A DNA stretch of 64,000 nt from JACCZR01 sp035296565 (GTDB lineage Bacteria; Actinomycetota; Thermoleophilia; Solirubrobacterales; Thermoleophilaceae): the NCBI GenBank assembly GCA_035296565.1, contig DATHAQ010000047.1, positions 1 to 64,000 on the forward strand, in the 5' to 3' direction. The number at the start of each line of letters is the position of its first letter. The stretch's first letter is position 1. The notes below the pieces were generated by a model. The model saw only the letters and a program-made list of their open reading frames with translations, was not told the DNA's origin and did no database searches. Positions 7,974 through 15,567 of the stretch are shown here, in pieces. Position numbers and translations under genes: made by a program.

Positions 7974-8273
7974 GTGAGGACCGTTACCCATCCCGCGCTG
8001 GGAGAGGTGGAGCTTGCGGACGTGCTCCACGCCCTCAGCGACCCCGTACGGCTGGAGATCATCCGGGCCCTGGCCAGGGACGGCGAGTGCCCCTGTGGCT
8101 CATTCGGGGTATCGATCTCGAAATCGACCCTCTCGCATCACTTGAAGGTTTTGCGGCAGGCGGGCTTGACCGAAACGCGTCCAGATGGCACCCTTAGGTT
8201 GATCTCGCTGCGGCGCGAGGAGTTCGACGAGCGCTTTCCGGAGCTGCTCGACTCCGTTCTCAGCTGCCGCTGA
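7974..8273 (+). CDS. ArsR-family winged-helix regulator
   Basis: 99 aa. LADVLHALSDPVRLEIIRAL is the ArsR N-terminal helix pair and SISKSTLSHHLKVLRQAGL the recognition helix, followed by the wing TRPDGTLRLISLRREEF. One Cys pair (ECPCG) precedes the recognition helix but a classic ELCVCDL metal-sensing box is absent, so the inducer need not be a metal. GTG start, with ACGGAGG about 14 nt upstream. It sits alone between the antiporter and the sigma factor. Confidence 0.85.
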   Translation: MRTVTHPALGEVELADVLHALSDPVRLEIIRALARDGECPCGSFGVSISKSTLSHHLKVLRQAGLTETRPDGTLRLISLRREEFDERFPELLDSVLSCR

Positions 8274-8352
8274 CCCTTTTTTCCGGGTTATTCGTCGTAT
8301 CTCTTGGGAGAGAGGCTGATTGCAAAGCCTCGCCCCAATTGTCCCCGTCTGC

Positions 8353-8358
8353 TAATAT
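8353..8358 (+). promoter_or_regulatory. Extended -10 TGCTAATAT before the sigma factor
   Basis: TGC-TAATAT ends 8 nt before the GTG start at 8367. No Shine-Dalgarno sequence lies in TTCGATAA, so transcription probably starts at or next to the GTG (leaderless). No convincing -35 at 16-18 nt, consistent with an extended -10 promoter. Confidence 0.6.
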
Positions 8359-8366
8359 TTCGATAA

Positions 8367-9218
8367 GTGTCGAACGATCGCAATCTAGTCCCTGAAGTCA
8401 CCACCGACTCCCTCCAGCTCTTCTTCAACGAAGCGCGGCGTCACCCCCTGCTCACCGCAGAGGAGGAGATCGAGCTCGCCAAGCGCATCGAGAAGGGCGA
8501 TCTGGCGGCCAAGGACCGCATGATCAACGCGAACCTGCGCCTGGTGATCTCGGTCGCCCGCAAGTACCAGGGCCAGGGCCTGGCCCTCGGGGACCTGATC
8601 CAGGAGGGCATGCTGGGCCTGATCCGCGCGGTCGAGAAGTTCGACTGGCGCAAGGGCTTCAAGTTCTCCACCTACGGCACCCTGTGGATCCGTCAGGCGA
8701 TCGGCCGCGGCCTGGCCAATTCCGGCCGCACCGTGCGCCTGCCCGTCCACATCGTGGCCCGTGCCCGCAAGATCGCGGACGCCGAGCGCAAGCTGGCCGT
8801 CGAGTTGGGTCGCGAGCCCACCGACGCCGAGATCTCCGAGCGCGTCGAGCTGCCGATCGACGAGGTCATGGACATCCGCCGTGCCGACCAGACCCCCTCC
8901 TCGCTCGACCAGAAGGTCGGCGAGTCCGAGGAGACCGCCCTGGGCGACCTGATCGCCGGGTCGGAGCCCGGTCCCGCCGAGGAGGTCGGCGAGAACCTGG
9001 CCGGCGAGGCTGTGCATCAGGCTGTGGAGCAGCTGCCCGACGCCGAGCGCGACGTGCTGCGGCTGCGCTTCGGCTTGAGCGGCTCCGAGCCGGCGGCCCT
9101 GCGCGAGACCGGCAAGCAGCTCGGCCTCTCGACCGAGCGGGTGCGCCAGCTCGAGGACCGCGCCCTCAAGCGCCTGTCGCGCGACGAGGACCTTGCGGCC
9201 CTGCGCCAAGCCGCCTAG
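8367..9218 (+). CDS. RNA polymerase sigma-70 factor (primary-like, group 1/2)
   Basis: 283 aa. Region 1.2 (about 15-45, SLQLFFNEARRHPLLTAEEE), region 2 (about 50-120, with ANLRLVISVARKYQGQGL, GDLIQEGMLGLIRAVEKFD and FKFSTYGTLWIRQAIGR), region 3 (about 130-185) and region 4 (about 210-275, with LSTERVRQLEDRALKRL). It lacks the long acidic region 1.1 of full RpoD proteins, so it is a short primary or alternative group-2 sigma. GTG start preceded by an extended -10. No anti-sigma gene is adjacent. Confidence 0.92.
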   Translation: MSNDRNLVPEVTTDSLQLFFNEARRHPLLTAEEEIELAKRIEKGDLAAKDRMINANLRLVISVARKYQGQGLALGDLIQEGMLGLIRAVEKFDWRKGFKFSTYGTLWIRQAIGRGLANSGRTVRLPVHIVARARKIADAERKLAVELGREPTDAEISERVELPIDEVMDIRRADQTPSSLDQKVGESEETALGDLIAGSEPGPAEEVGENLAGEAVHQAVEQLPDAERDVLRLRFGLSGSEPAALRETGKQLGLSTERVRQLEDRALKRLSRDEDLAALRQAA

Positions 9219-9261
9219 CGGCAGCGACTGACAGCCCGTCCTTCCGGGCAGAAGGGTCGGG

Positions 9262-10122
9262 ATGCCCCAACAGCTGACCGACTCTTCACCCGGGACCTTC
9301 CGACTCGGGGACCACACCGTGCGCCGCCTCGGCTTCGGGGCAATGCGCATCACCGGCGACGGCGTCTGGGGTGAGCCGGAGGACCGCAACGAGTCGCTGG
9401 CCGTCCTGCGCCGTGCCGTCGAGCGCGGCGTCAACCTGATCGACACCGCCGACTCCTACGGGCCCAACGTCTCCGAGGAGCTGATCGCCGAGGCGCTCCA
9501 CCCCTACCCCGACGACCTGCTGATCGCCACCAAGGCCGGCTTCGTCCGCGACGGCCCCGGCCGGTGGCGCACGCACGGCCACCCCGACCACCTCCGCGAG
9601 GCCGTCGAGGGCAGCCTGCGCCGCCTGAAGCTCGACCGCATCGAGCTGCTGCAGCTGCACAGGATCGACGACCAGGTGCCCGCCGGCGACCAGCTGGGTG
9701 CGCTCGCCGAGCTGCGCGACGAGGGCAAGATCGCCCACATCGGCCTGTCGGAGGTGTCCGTCGAGCAGCTGGAGCACGCCGAGGGCATCACGCCGATCGT
9801 CTCGGTCCAGAACCGCTTCAACCTGGAGGACCGGGCCGCCGAGGACGTGCTGGAGGCCTGCGAGCGGCGCGGCATCGGCTTCATCCCCTGGTTCCCCCTG
9901 GGCTCCGGCAACCTGCTGCGCGAGGGCAGCCCTCTGGAGGAGATCGCCGAGCGCCACGGCGCCAGCCCGGCCCAGATCGCGCTGGCGTGGCTGCTGGCGC
10001 GCTCGGAGGTCATGCTGCCCATCCCGGGCACCTCGTCGGTGGAGCACCTCGAGGACAACCTGGCGGCCGCCGAGATCGACCTCACCGACGAGGAAGTCCA
10101 AGCGCTCGAAGACGCCGCGTGA
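9262..10122 (+). CDS. Aldo/keto reductase
   Basis: 286 aa TIM barrel. The catalytic tetrad is visible: Asp61 and Tyr66 in DTADSYG, Lys91 in LLIATKAGF, His133 in ELLQLHRID. The NADP-binding C-terminal region is VMLPIPGTSSVEHLEDN. It reduces an aldehyde or ketone with NADPH; the substrate is unknown. ATG start with AAGGG 8 nt upstream. Its stop overlaps the next start (GTGA), so the two redox genes are coupled. Confidence 0.9.
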   Translation: MPQQLTDSSPGTFRLGDHTVRRLGFGAMRITGDGVWGEPEDRNESLAVLRRAVERGVNLIDTADSYGPNVSEELIAEALHPYPDDLLIATKAGFVRDGPGRWRTHGHPDHLREAVEGSLRRLKLDRIELLQLHRIDDQVPAGDQLGALAELRDEGKIAHIGLSEVSVEQLEHAEGITPIVSVQNRFNLEDRAAEDVLEACERRGIGFIPWFPLGSGNLLREGSPLEEIAERHGASPAQIALAWLLARSEVMLPIPGTSSVEHLEDNLAAAEIDLTDEEVQALEDAA

Positions 10123-11459
10123 GCGAGCGGTACGACGTCGTGGTCCTGGGCGCGGGCCCGGGCGGGCGCAACGCCGCCGGCAAGCTCGTCGGCGAGGGCC
10201 TGAGCGTCGCGATGCTCGAAGGTGAGCTGGTGGGCGGAGAGTGCCCGTTCTGGGCCTGCATCCCCACCAAGGGCCTGCTGCGGCCTGTCGAGGTCCGCGA
10301 GGAGGCGCGCAGGGTGCCCGGCACGGAGGCGCCTGCCCCGCGCTGGGCGCAGGTGCGCGAGTACCGCGACTACCTCATCAGCGACCTCGACGACGCCACC
10401 AAGGTGAAGTCCTACGCGGACATGGGCGTCGAGGTGATCAAGGACTACGGCAGGATTAGCGGTCCGGGACGCGTGCACGCGGGCGGCCGCGAGCTCGAGG
10501 CGGGCGACATCGTGATCGCCACCGGCACACGGGCCGCCGTCCCGCCCATCGACGGCCTCGACCGGGTCGACTACTGGACCAACCGCGAGGCCAGCGCGAT
10601 GAGGGAGGTCCCCTCGAGCACCGTCGTCCTCGGCGGCGGCCCGGTTGGCCTCGAGTTCGCCCAGATGCTGTCGCGCTTCGGCTCGCAGGTCACTCTCGTA
10701 GAGGGTTCGGACCGCCTGCTCTCACGCGAGGAGCCCGAAGTCTCCGAGCTGATCGCCGAGCTGCTGACCGACGAGGGCATCGACGTGCGCGTGGGGCAGC
10801 AGGCCGAGGCGGTCATGCCCGACGGCGACGGCGTGAAGGTAACCGTGGACTCCGACGAGCTGTCTGCTGAGCGGCTGCTGGTGGCCATCGGCCGCACGCC
10901 GCGGGTGGAGGGCCTCGGCCTTGAGACCGTCGGCATCGAGCCCGGGGAGACGGGCATCGAGATCGACTCCTTCTGCCAGGCGGCCGAGAACGTCTACGCG
11001 GTGGGCGACGTGACCGGCATCTCACCCTTCACGCACGTGGCCGCCTACCAGGGCTGGGTGGCCTCGGAGTGCATCCTGGGCCGCGGCCACGAGACCGACT
11101 ACAGCGCGGTGCCACGGGTCGTCTTCTCCGACCCGGAGGTCGCCGCGGTCGGCCTGAGCGCCGAGCAGGCTCGCGAGCAGGGCATCGATGTCGCCACCGC
11201 CGCGGTGGACATCTCCAAGGCCGACCGGGCGGAGACCTTCGGCAAGGGCATCAAGGGCCGCGCCGGCGTCGTGGCCGACCGCGAGCGGGGCGTGCTCGTC
11301 GGCGCTTGGGCCGTGGCCCCGCTGGCCAGCGAGTGGATCCACACCGCGGTGCTGGCGGTCAAGGCCGGCGTGCCGCTGGACACGCTGCGCGACTCGATGA
11401 TGCAGTTCCCCACCTTCAGCGAGCTGCTGCTCGCCTCGGTGCGGGCCGTCGACGCCTAG
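10119..11459 (+). CDS. Pyridine nucleotide-disulfide oxidoreductase (MerA/Lpd-like)
   Basis: 446 aa. FAD-binding VVLGAGPGG at the N-terminus, redox Cys pair Cys42/Cys47 in GECPFWACIPTKG, NAD(P) site VVLGGGPVGLEF at 170-180, second FAD motif VYAVGDVTG, and a dimerisation domain ending MMQFPTFSELLL. The His-Pro of lipoamide dehydrogenases near the C-terminus is replaced by Phe-Pro, so ordinary dihydrolipoamide dehydrogenase activity is unlikely; a quinone, metal or small-disulfide reductase role fits better. Starts with GTG overlapping the AKR stop. Converges on the next gene with a 4-nt CTAG overlap. Confidence 0.87.
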   Translation: MSERYDVVVLGAGPGGRNAAGKLVGEGLSVAMLEGELVGGECPFWACIPTKGLLRPVEVREEARRVPGTEAPAPRWAQVREYRDYLISDLDDATKVKSYADMGVEVIKDYGRISGPGRVHAGGRELEAGDIVIATGTRAAVPPIDGLDRVDYWTNREASAMREVPSSTVVLGGGPVGLEFAQMLSRFGSQVTLVEGSDRLLSREEPEVSELIAELLTDEGIDVRVGQQAEAVMPDGDGVKVTVDSDELSAERLLVAIGRTPRVEGLGLETVGIEPGETGIEIDSFCQAAENVYAVGDVTGISPFTHVAAYQGWVASECILGRGHETDYSAVPRVVFSDPEVAAVGLSAEQAREQGIDVATAAVDISKADRAETFGKGIKGRAGVVADRERGVLVGAWAVAPLASEWIHTAVLAVKAGVPLDTLRDSMMQFPTFSELLLASVRAVDA

Positions 11460-12139
11460 GCGGCCACGCCCGCCGGCTCGCGCTCGGCCAGCACGCGCAG
11501 GTTGCGGCGCGCCCTGGCGCCGAGGACCAACAACGCGAGCGCCGAGAGGCCCAGGCCAACCACATCGAGCGCAGTGATGCCGACCCCGAAGAGGTCGAAG
11601 GAGAGCCCGGCGCCCAGCGCCATCACGGTGTTGAGGCCGATCAGGGCGAGCCGCGCCTCGGTGGGGCCGACGCGCCCGTAACCGAGGCTGAACACGCCGA
11701 AGGCGTAGGTCTCGAGGTAGGTGTTGATCGACAGCACCAGGTAGACCACGACGATCACCAGGCCGGTGGCCAGCAGCATGTGCGGCGAGAGGCCCAGGCC
11801 GATGCCGATCACCGCCGTGGCGATGGCGTCGACGAGATGGTCGAGGTAATAGCCGTACTTGGGGCGTTGCGTACCGCGGACGCGCGCGAGGGTGCCGTCC
11901 AGCGAGTCGCCCAGCCAGTGGACCACGAGTAGCGCGCTCGCCGCCCACAGCCAGAGCGGGCTCTCGTTGGAGAGCACGTAGGCCACGGCGATGGCGATGG
12001 CCGCCACCACGCCGAGCGCGGTGAGGTGGTCGGGCATAACGCGCGCGGGCAGGCGCCGCGCGATCCTTTCGAGGGCGTGCGCCTCGCCGCGGGCCAGGAG
12101 AAAGCGCTTCTCACGGGGTGCGTCGCTCTTATCGACCAT
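11456..12139 (-). CDS. CDP-alcohol phosphatidyltransferase family membrane protein
   Basis: 227 aa with about six membrane spans. The CDP-OH motif is complete: Asp78 and Asp81-Gly-Thr-Leu-Ala-Arg, then Asp100 and Asp104 in GYYLDHLVD. Enzymes of this family transfer a phosphatidyl or phospho-alcohol group from CDP-alcohol to make phospholipids; the acceptor alcohol is unknown. ATG start 6 nt after TATTGT on the minus strand. Divergent from a small LigA-like gene. Confidence 0.88.
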   Translation of the reverse strand: MVDKSDAPREKRFLLARGEAHALERIARRLPARVMPDHLTALGVVAAIAIAVAYVLSNESPLWLWAASALLVVHWLGDSLDGTLARVRGTQRPKYGYYLDHLVDAIATAVIGIGLGLSPHMLLATGLVIVVVYLVLSINTYLETYAFGVFSLGYGRVGPTEARLALIGLNTVMALGAGLSFDLFGVGITALDVVGLGLSALALLVLGARARRNLRVLAEREPAGVAA

Positions 12140-12145
12140 AGGTCA

Positions 12146-12185
12146 ACAATACCCCCGGCGACCCTCCCGGTTTCACGTCTAGGAT
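12146..12185. promoter_or_regulatory. Divergent -10 boxes for two leaderless genes
   Basis: Leftward TATTGT (minus strand of 12146-12151) is 6 nt before the phosphatidyltransferase ATG at 12139; rightward TAGGAT (12180-12185) is 8 nt before the ATG at 12194. Neither spacer contains a ribosome-binding site. Confidence 0.55.
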
Positions 12186-12193
12186 CGCCGCCG

Positions 12194-12409
12194 ATGTCGC
12201 TCGACCAGGTGAGAGCCGTCCTCCTCGCCGCTCGCGACCGGCCCACCTTCGCCCATCAGCTGGCGCAGGCTCCGGCGATACTCACCGGCTACGACCTGAC
12301 CGTCGAGGAGCGCCGGGCGCTGGTGGAGTACGACGTCGAGGCGCTCGACGCGATGGGGGTCGAGGCGGACCTCGTTGGCGCCGCCTCGGTCATCGGCCGT
12401 CCGCGCTAG
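12194..12409 (+). CDS. Small protein resembling the LigA helical domain
   Basis: 71 aa, cytoplasmic, helical. The pattern PAILTGYDLTVEERRALVEYDVEALDAMGV resembles the small alpha subunit (LigA domain) of LigAB-type extradiol dioxygenases and related orphan domains, in which a short L-T-x-E-E-R-x-A-L helix is followed by an Asp and a L-x-x-x-G-V turn. No dioxygenase beta subunit is nearby. Start chosen at 12194 because TAGGAT lies 8 nt upstream and the similarity begins there. The resemblance is by eye only. Confidence 0.6.
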   Translation: MSLDQVRAVLLAARDRPTFAHQLAQAPAILTGYDLTVEERRALVEYDVEALDAMGVEADLVGAASVIGRPR

Positions 12410-12453
12410 CGCGCGCCCGCAACTTCCCACGGCCAGGGCGTGTTCCTGGTGCG

Positions 12454-13944
12454 ATGGGACGCCTCGCGCTCCCGCTGACGATCACGGTCGCGCTCGCGTC
12501 GTCGGCGGTCCTGGTGCTGACCGCCTCGGAGGACCCGGCGCCGGCGCGGTCGAACGCCAAGCCCAACGTGGTCGTGGTGATGACCGACGACCAGACCGAG
12601 GAGCAGATGCGGGCCCTCTCGCGGGTGCGCCGCCTGATCGGGCGGCAGGGCACGACGTTCACCCGCAACTTCGCCACCTTCCCGCTCTGCTGCCCCTCTC
12701 GCAGCACCTACCTGACGGGCCAGTACCCACAGAACCACGGCGTGCGCGGTAACTCGCCACCCCAGGGCGGTTATTACAAACTCGACGCTTCCAACACGCT
12801 GCCGGTGTGGCTGCGCGAAGCGGGCTACGCGACCGCGCATGTCGGCAAGTACCCCAACGGCTACGGCACGCGCAACCCGCGCGAGGTGCCGGCCGGCTGG
12901 CAGGAGTGGTACGGGTCGGTGGATCCCACCACCTACAACTTCCGCAATTACTGCCTCAACGAAAACGGGACCCTGCGCGCCTACGGGAACCGGACCCGCG
13001 TCGTGCAGCGCGCGTGCCCCGGGGCCCAGTTGGGGCCCGCGGCCTACCAAGGCGACCTCTACACGGGCAAGGCGATCGACTACATCAACCGCCGCGCTCC
13101 CTCGGCACAGCCCTTCTTCCTCTCCGTGGCCTACCTAGCTCCGCACTCGGGGGGGCCCAACCCGCGCGGAGGACGCTGCCGAGGCTCGGCCAAGCCCGCT
13201 GACCGTCACCGCGGCCGCTACGCGAACGCCCGCCTGCCGCGCCCGCCGAACTTCAACGAGCGCCTGGTGCGGGACAAGCCCCCGTACATCAGGCGCCTGC
13301 ACCGTTTCACGGCGGCCGACATCGCGCGGATTCGCACCGACTACCAGTGCCGCCGCGAGTCGCTGCTGGCGGTTGACGAGGGCGTCGCGGTCATGGTCGA
13401 GGCGCTGCGCGCACGCGGCGAGCTCGACAACACCGTGTTTGTCTTCACCGCCGACAACGGCTTCTTCCAGGGAGAGCACCGGGTACCGCGCGGGAAGATC
13501 AAGCCGTATGAGCCGTCCGTGCGTGTGCCGGCCCTCATACGCGGACCGGGCCTGCCGCGCGGCAAGCGGACCGGCCAGCTGACCGCCAACGTGGACCTGG
13601 CCGCCACGATCGGCGACGTGGCCGGCGCAAGGCCGCGTCGTAGGCTCGACGGCGTATCGCTGCGGCCGTTGGCGCGCCGCCCGTCGCGCTTCGGGCGCCG
13701 CGACATCCTGCTGCAGAACGGCCCGAACGCGGGGCTCAGCAACCCCCGCTACACGGCTATCAGGACGCAGCGTTACAAGTACGTGCAGTACTCCAGCGGC
13801 CGGCGGGAGCTCTACGACCTGCGCTTCGACCGCTTCGAGCAGCGCAGCGTGCACGACACCCGCCGCTACCGCAGCGTTCAGCGCAGGCTCGCGCGCAAGC
13901 TGCGGCGGCTGCGCCGTTGCGCCGGCGCCTCCTGCCGGCGCTAG
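12454..13944 (+). CDS. Secreted sulfatase (formylglycine type)
   Basis: 496 aa with an N-terminal signal/anchor segment (LALPLTITVALASSAVLVLT). NVVVVMTDDQ supplies the metal-binding Asp pair; FPLCCPSRSTYLTGQ contains the C-x-P-S-R sulfatase signature (Cys79 would become formylglycine), and VFTADNGFFQGEHR gives the distal Asp-Asn metal ligands. It hydrolyses sulfate (possibly phosphate) esters outside the membrane. The tail after ~450 is very Arg-rich. A formylglycine-generating enzyme is not in the window. Converges with the udgX-like gene, overlapping in CTAG. Confidence 0.9.
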   Translation: MGRLALPLTITVALASSAVLVLTASEDPAPARSNAKPNVVVVMTDDQTEEQMRALSRVRRLIGRQGTTFTRNFATFPLCCPSRSTYLTGQYPQNHGVRGNSPPQGGYYKLDASNTLPVWLREAGYATAHVGKYPNGYGTRNPREVPAGWQEWYGSVDPTTYNFRNYCLNENGTLRAYGNRTRVVQRACPGAQLGPAAYQGDLYTGKAIDYINRRAPSAQPFFLSVAYLAPHSGGPNPRGGRCRGSAKPADRHRGRYANARLPRPPNFNERLVRDKPPYIRRLHRFTAADIARIRTDYQCRRESLLAVDEGVAVMVEALRARGELDNTVFVFTADNGFFQGEHRVPRGKIKPYEPSVRVPALIRGPGLPRGKRTGQLTANVDLAATIGDVAGARPRRRLDGVSLRPLARRPSRFGRRDILLQNGPNAGLSNPRYTAIRTQRYKYVQYSSGRRELYDLRFDRFEQRSVHDTRRYRSVQRRLARKLRRLRRCAGASCRR

Positions 13945-14567
13945 CCCAACTTCTCGGCCACCACCCGCAAATCCTCGGTGAACGCGTGTCGCTCGGCCAA
14001 TCGTTCCTCGTCGGTCTGCTGGCGCAGGATCGCGGAGGGGTGGATCGTGGCCGTGACCAGGGGCGCCAGATCGGACTCGACCGGGCGGCCGCGCTCCTGG
14101 GTGACCCGGAAGCCGCTGCCGAAGAGGGCCTTGCCTGCGGTGGCGCCGAGGGTCACGAGCACCTCGGGACCCACCACGCGGAGCTCCCCCTCCAGCCACG
14201 GCTTGCAGGCCTCTATCTCGAAGCGCTTCGGCGTCTGGTGGATGCGCCGGCGCCCGCGCTCCTTGAACGAGAAGTGCTTGACGACGTTGGTCACGTAGGC
14301 CTCCCGGCGGTCGATGCCCACCTCCCCGAGCGCCGCCACCAGCTCGCGCCCGGCCGGCCCCACGAAGGGCCGGCCCTCGATGTCCTCGCGATCCCCCGCC
14401 ATCTCTCCCACGAACATGAGCCGCGCACCGGCCCTTCCCTCGCCGAACACCGTCTGGGTCGCGTGGCGGTGCAGGTGGCAGCCGCGGCAGTGCGCCGCGG
14501 CCTCGCGCAGGGCCTTCAGCGAGCGGCGCTCGGGCAGGAACGGGGTCGCGTCGTTGGGCTCGTCCAC
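13941..14567 (-). CDS. udgX: UdgX-type uracil-DNA glycosylase
   Basis: 208 aa. CRGCHLHRHATQTVFGEG and GEMAGDREDIEGRPFVGPAG (motif A, about 54-73), then GRRRIHQTPKR at 105-115 with His110 at the place of the covalent His109 of Mycobacterium smegmatis UdgX (KRRIH loop), and HPSAILR at 176-182. UdgX removes uracil from DNA and stays covalently attached through that His. Only three Cys (27, 30, 121) are present, one fewer than a four-Cys iron-sulfur cluster needs. GTG start overlapping the NYN stop by one base. Confidence 0.85.
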   Translation of the reverse strand: MDEPNDATPFLPERRSLKALREAAAHCRGCHLHRHATQTVFGEGRAGARLMFVGEMAGDREDIEGRPFVGPAGRELVAALGEVGIDRREAYVTNVVKHFSFKERGRRRIHQTPKRFEIEACKPWLEGELRVVGPEVLVTLGATAGKALFGSGFRVTQERGRPVESDLAPLVTATIHPSAILRQQTDEERLAERHAFTEDLRVVAEKLG

Positions 14568-14908
14568 TAGCGCTCCAGTGCCTCGTCCAACCGGTGCCGA
14601 AACGCCCCGGCGCCCTCCACGGAGGCTCCCGCCGAGCGGGCACGCGCCGCGAGCCCCGAGTCTGAGGTCACCACCGTGACCCCCTCCCCTGCCCGTGCAG
14701 CGATCAGATCATCGGCCACCGCGGCGAATGCGATCTCCACCCTCCCCGCCTCGATCGCGTGAGGCCTGCCGTCGAACACGACCGTCACCGGCTCGCCGAG
14801 CGCCTCGAGCTCGGCGACCAGCCGCCGCTGGGCGCCCCGGCGGTCGCGCCACCACCCGTCGGGGCGCGAGCCGATCACGTTCATGCCGTCCACCAACCAG
14901 TTGGGCAC
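14567..14908 (-). CDS. NYN-domain (YacP-like) putative ribonuclease
   Basis: 113 aa. WLVDGMNVIGSRPDGWW puts the first acidic residue of a PIN-like/NYN fold at Asp7; VTVVFDGRP and VTVVTSDSGLAARA carry the other conserved Asp residues. YacP-type NYN proteins are RNA nucleases or tRNA/rRNA processing factors. GTG start. It lies immediately upstream of the udgX-like gene (1-nt overlap) and shares a divergent gap of 19 nt with the DUF480 gene. Confidence 0.8.
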   Translation of the reverse strand: MPNWLVDGMNVIGSRPDGWWRDRRGAQRRLVAELEALGEPVTVVFDGRPHAIEAGRVEIAFAAVADDLIAARAGEGVTVVTSDSGLAARARSAGASVEGAGAFRHRLDEALER

Positions 14909-14913
14909 CGCCG

Positions 14914-14919
14914 TAGACT
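14914..14919 (+). promoter_or_regulatory. -10 box TAGACT, 8 nt before the DUF480 GTG
   Basis: TAGACT, then CGCCGATC and GTG at 14928. This favours the GTG over an ATG at 14883 that would run into the NYN gene. Confidence 0.55.
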
Positions 14920-14927
14920 CGCCGATC

Positions 14928-15560
14928 GTGCGCGAGGCCAGCCAGGAGGAGCTGCGGGTGCTCGGCTGCCTGATCGAGAAGCAGCGGACGACGCCAGACG
15001 CCTATCCGCTCAGCATCAACGCCTTGCGCGCCGCAGCGAACCAGTCCACCAACCGGGACCCCGTCCTCGAGCTCGACGAGCTCGCGGTCAAGGACGCCGC
15101 CCAGGCGCTGGGCAAGCGGGGCTGGGCGCGCTTTACCAGCGGCCAGGGCAGCCGCGCCGCCAAGTACCGCCAGACCTTCGACGAGGCGCTGGGGCTGGGC
15201 CGCGATGAGACTGCGGTCCTGGGGGTGCTGATGCTCCGAGGCCCCCAGACGCCCGGCGAGCTCAAGGGCCGCGCCGAGCGGCTGCATCCGTTCGCCGGCC
15301 TGGACGAGGTTCAGGGCATCCTCGACCGGCTGGCCGAGCGCGAGCTGGTGGGCGCGCTCGAGCGGCGCCCGGGCCAGAAGGAGCAGCGCTACCGGCACCG
15401 CCTCGGCGCCGAGGAATCCGACGAGGCCCCCCGCGCCGCCCACGGCTCGCCGCCCCACCTCGGTTCGCCCGCGCTCGACGACCGGGTGGAGGAGATCGAG
15501 CGCCAGGTGTCCGACCTCAAGCGGGCGGTCGACGCGCTGCGCGCGGAGCTGGGAGGCTGA
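14928..15560 (+). CDS. DUF480 (YceH-like) protein
   Basis: 210 aa. Two tandem winged-helix repeats: the first contains LRVLGCLIEKQRTTPDAYPL and NQSTNRDPV, the DUF480 signature; the second begins ETAVLGVLMLRGPQTPGELK. The C-terminus is a short coiled coil (DDRVEEIERQVSDLKRAVDALRAEL). DNA binding is likely from the fold, but no target is known for the family. Start at GTG 14928 because of the adjacent -10 box and because family proteins begin just before EELRVLG. The next gene follows after 7 nt. Confidence 0.85.
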   Translation: MREASQEELRVLGCLIEKQRTTPDAYPLSINALRAAANQSTNRDPVLELDELAVKDAAQALGKRGWARFTSGQGSRAAKYRQTFDEALGLGRDETAVLGVLMLRGPQTPGELKGRAERLHPFAGLDEVQGILDRLAERELVGALERRPGQKEQRYRHRLGAEESDEAPRAAHGSPPHLGSPALDDRVEEIERQVSDLKRAVDALRAELGG

Positions 15561-15567
15561 CGGCCCT

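Noticed and set aside
14883..14927. An earlier ATG start for the DUF480 gene
   Set aside because: It would overlap the NYN gene and its promoter; TAGACT and family similarity point to GTG 14928.
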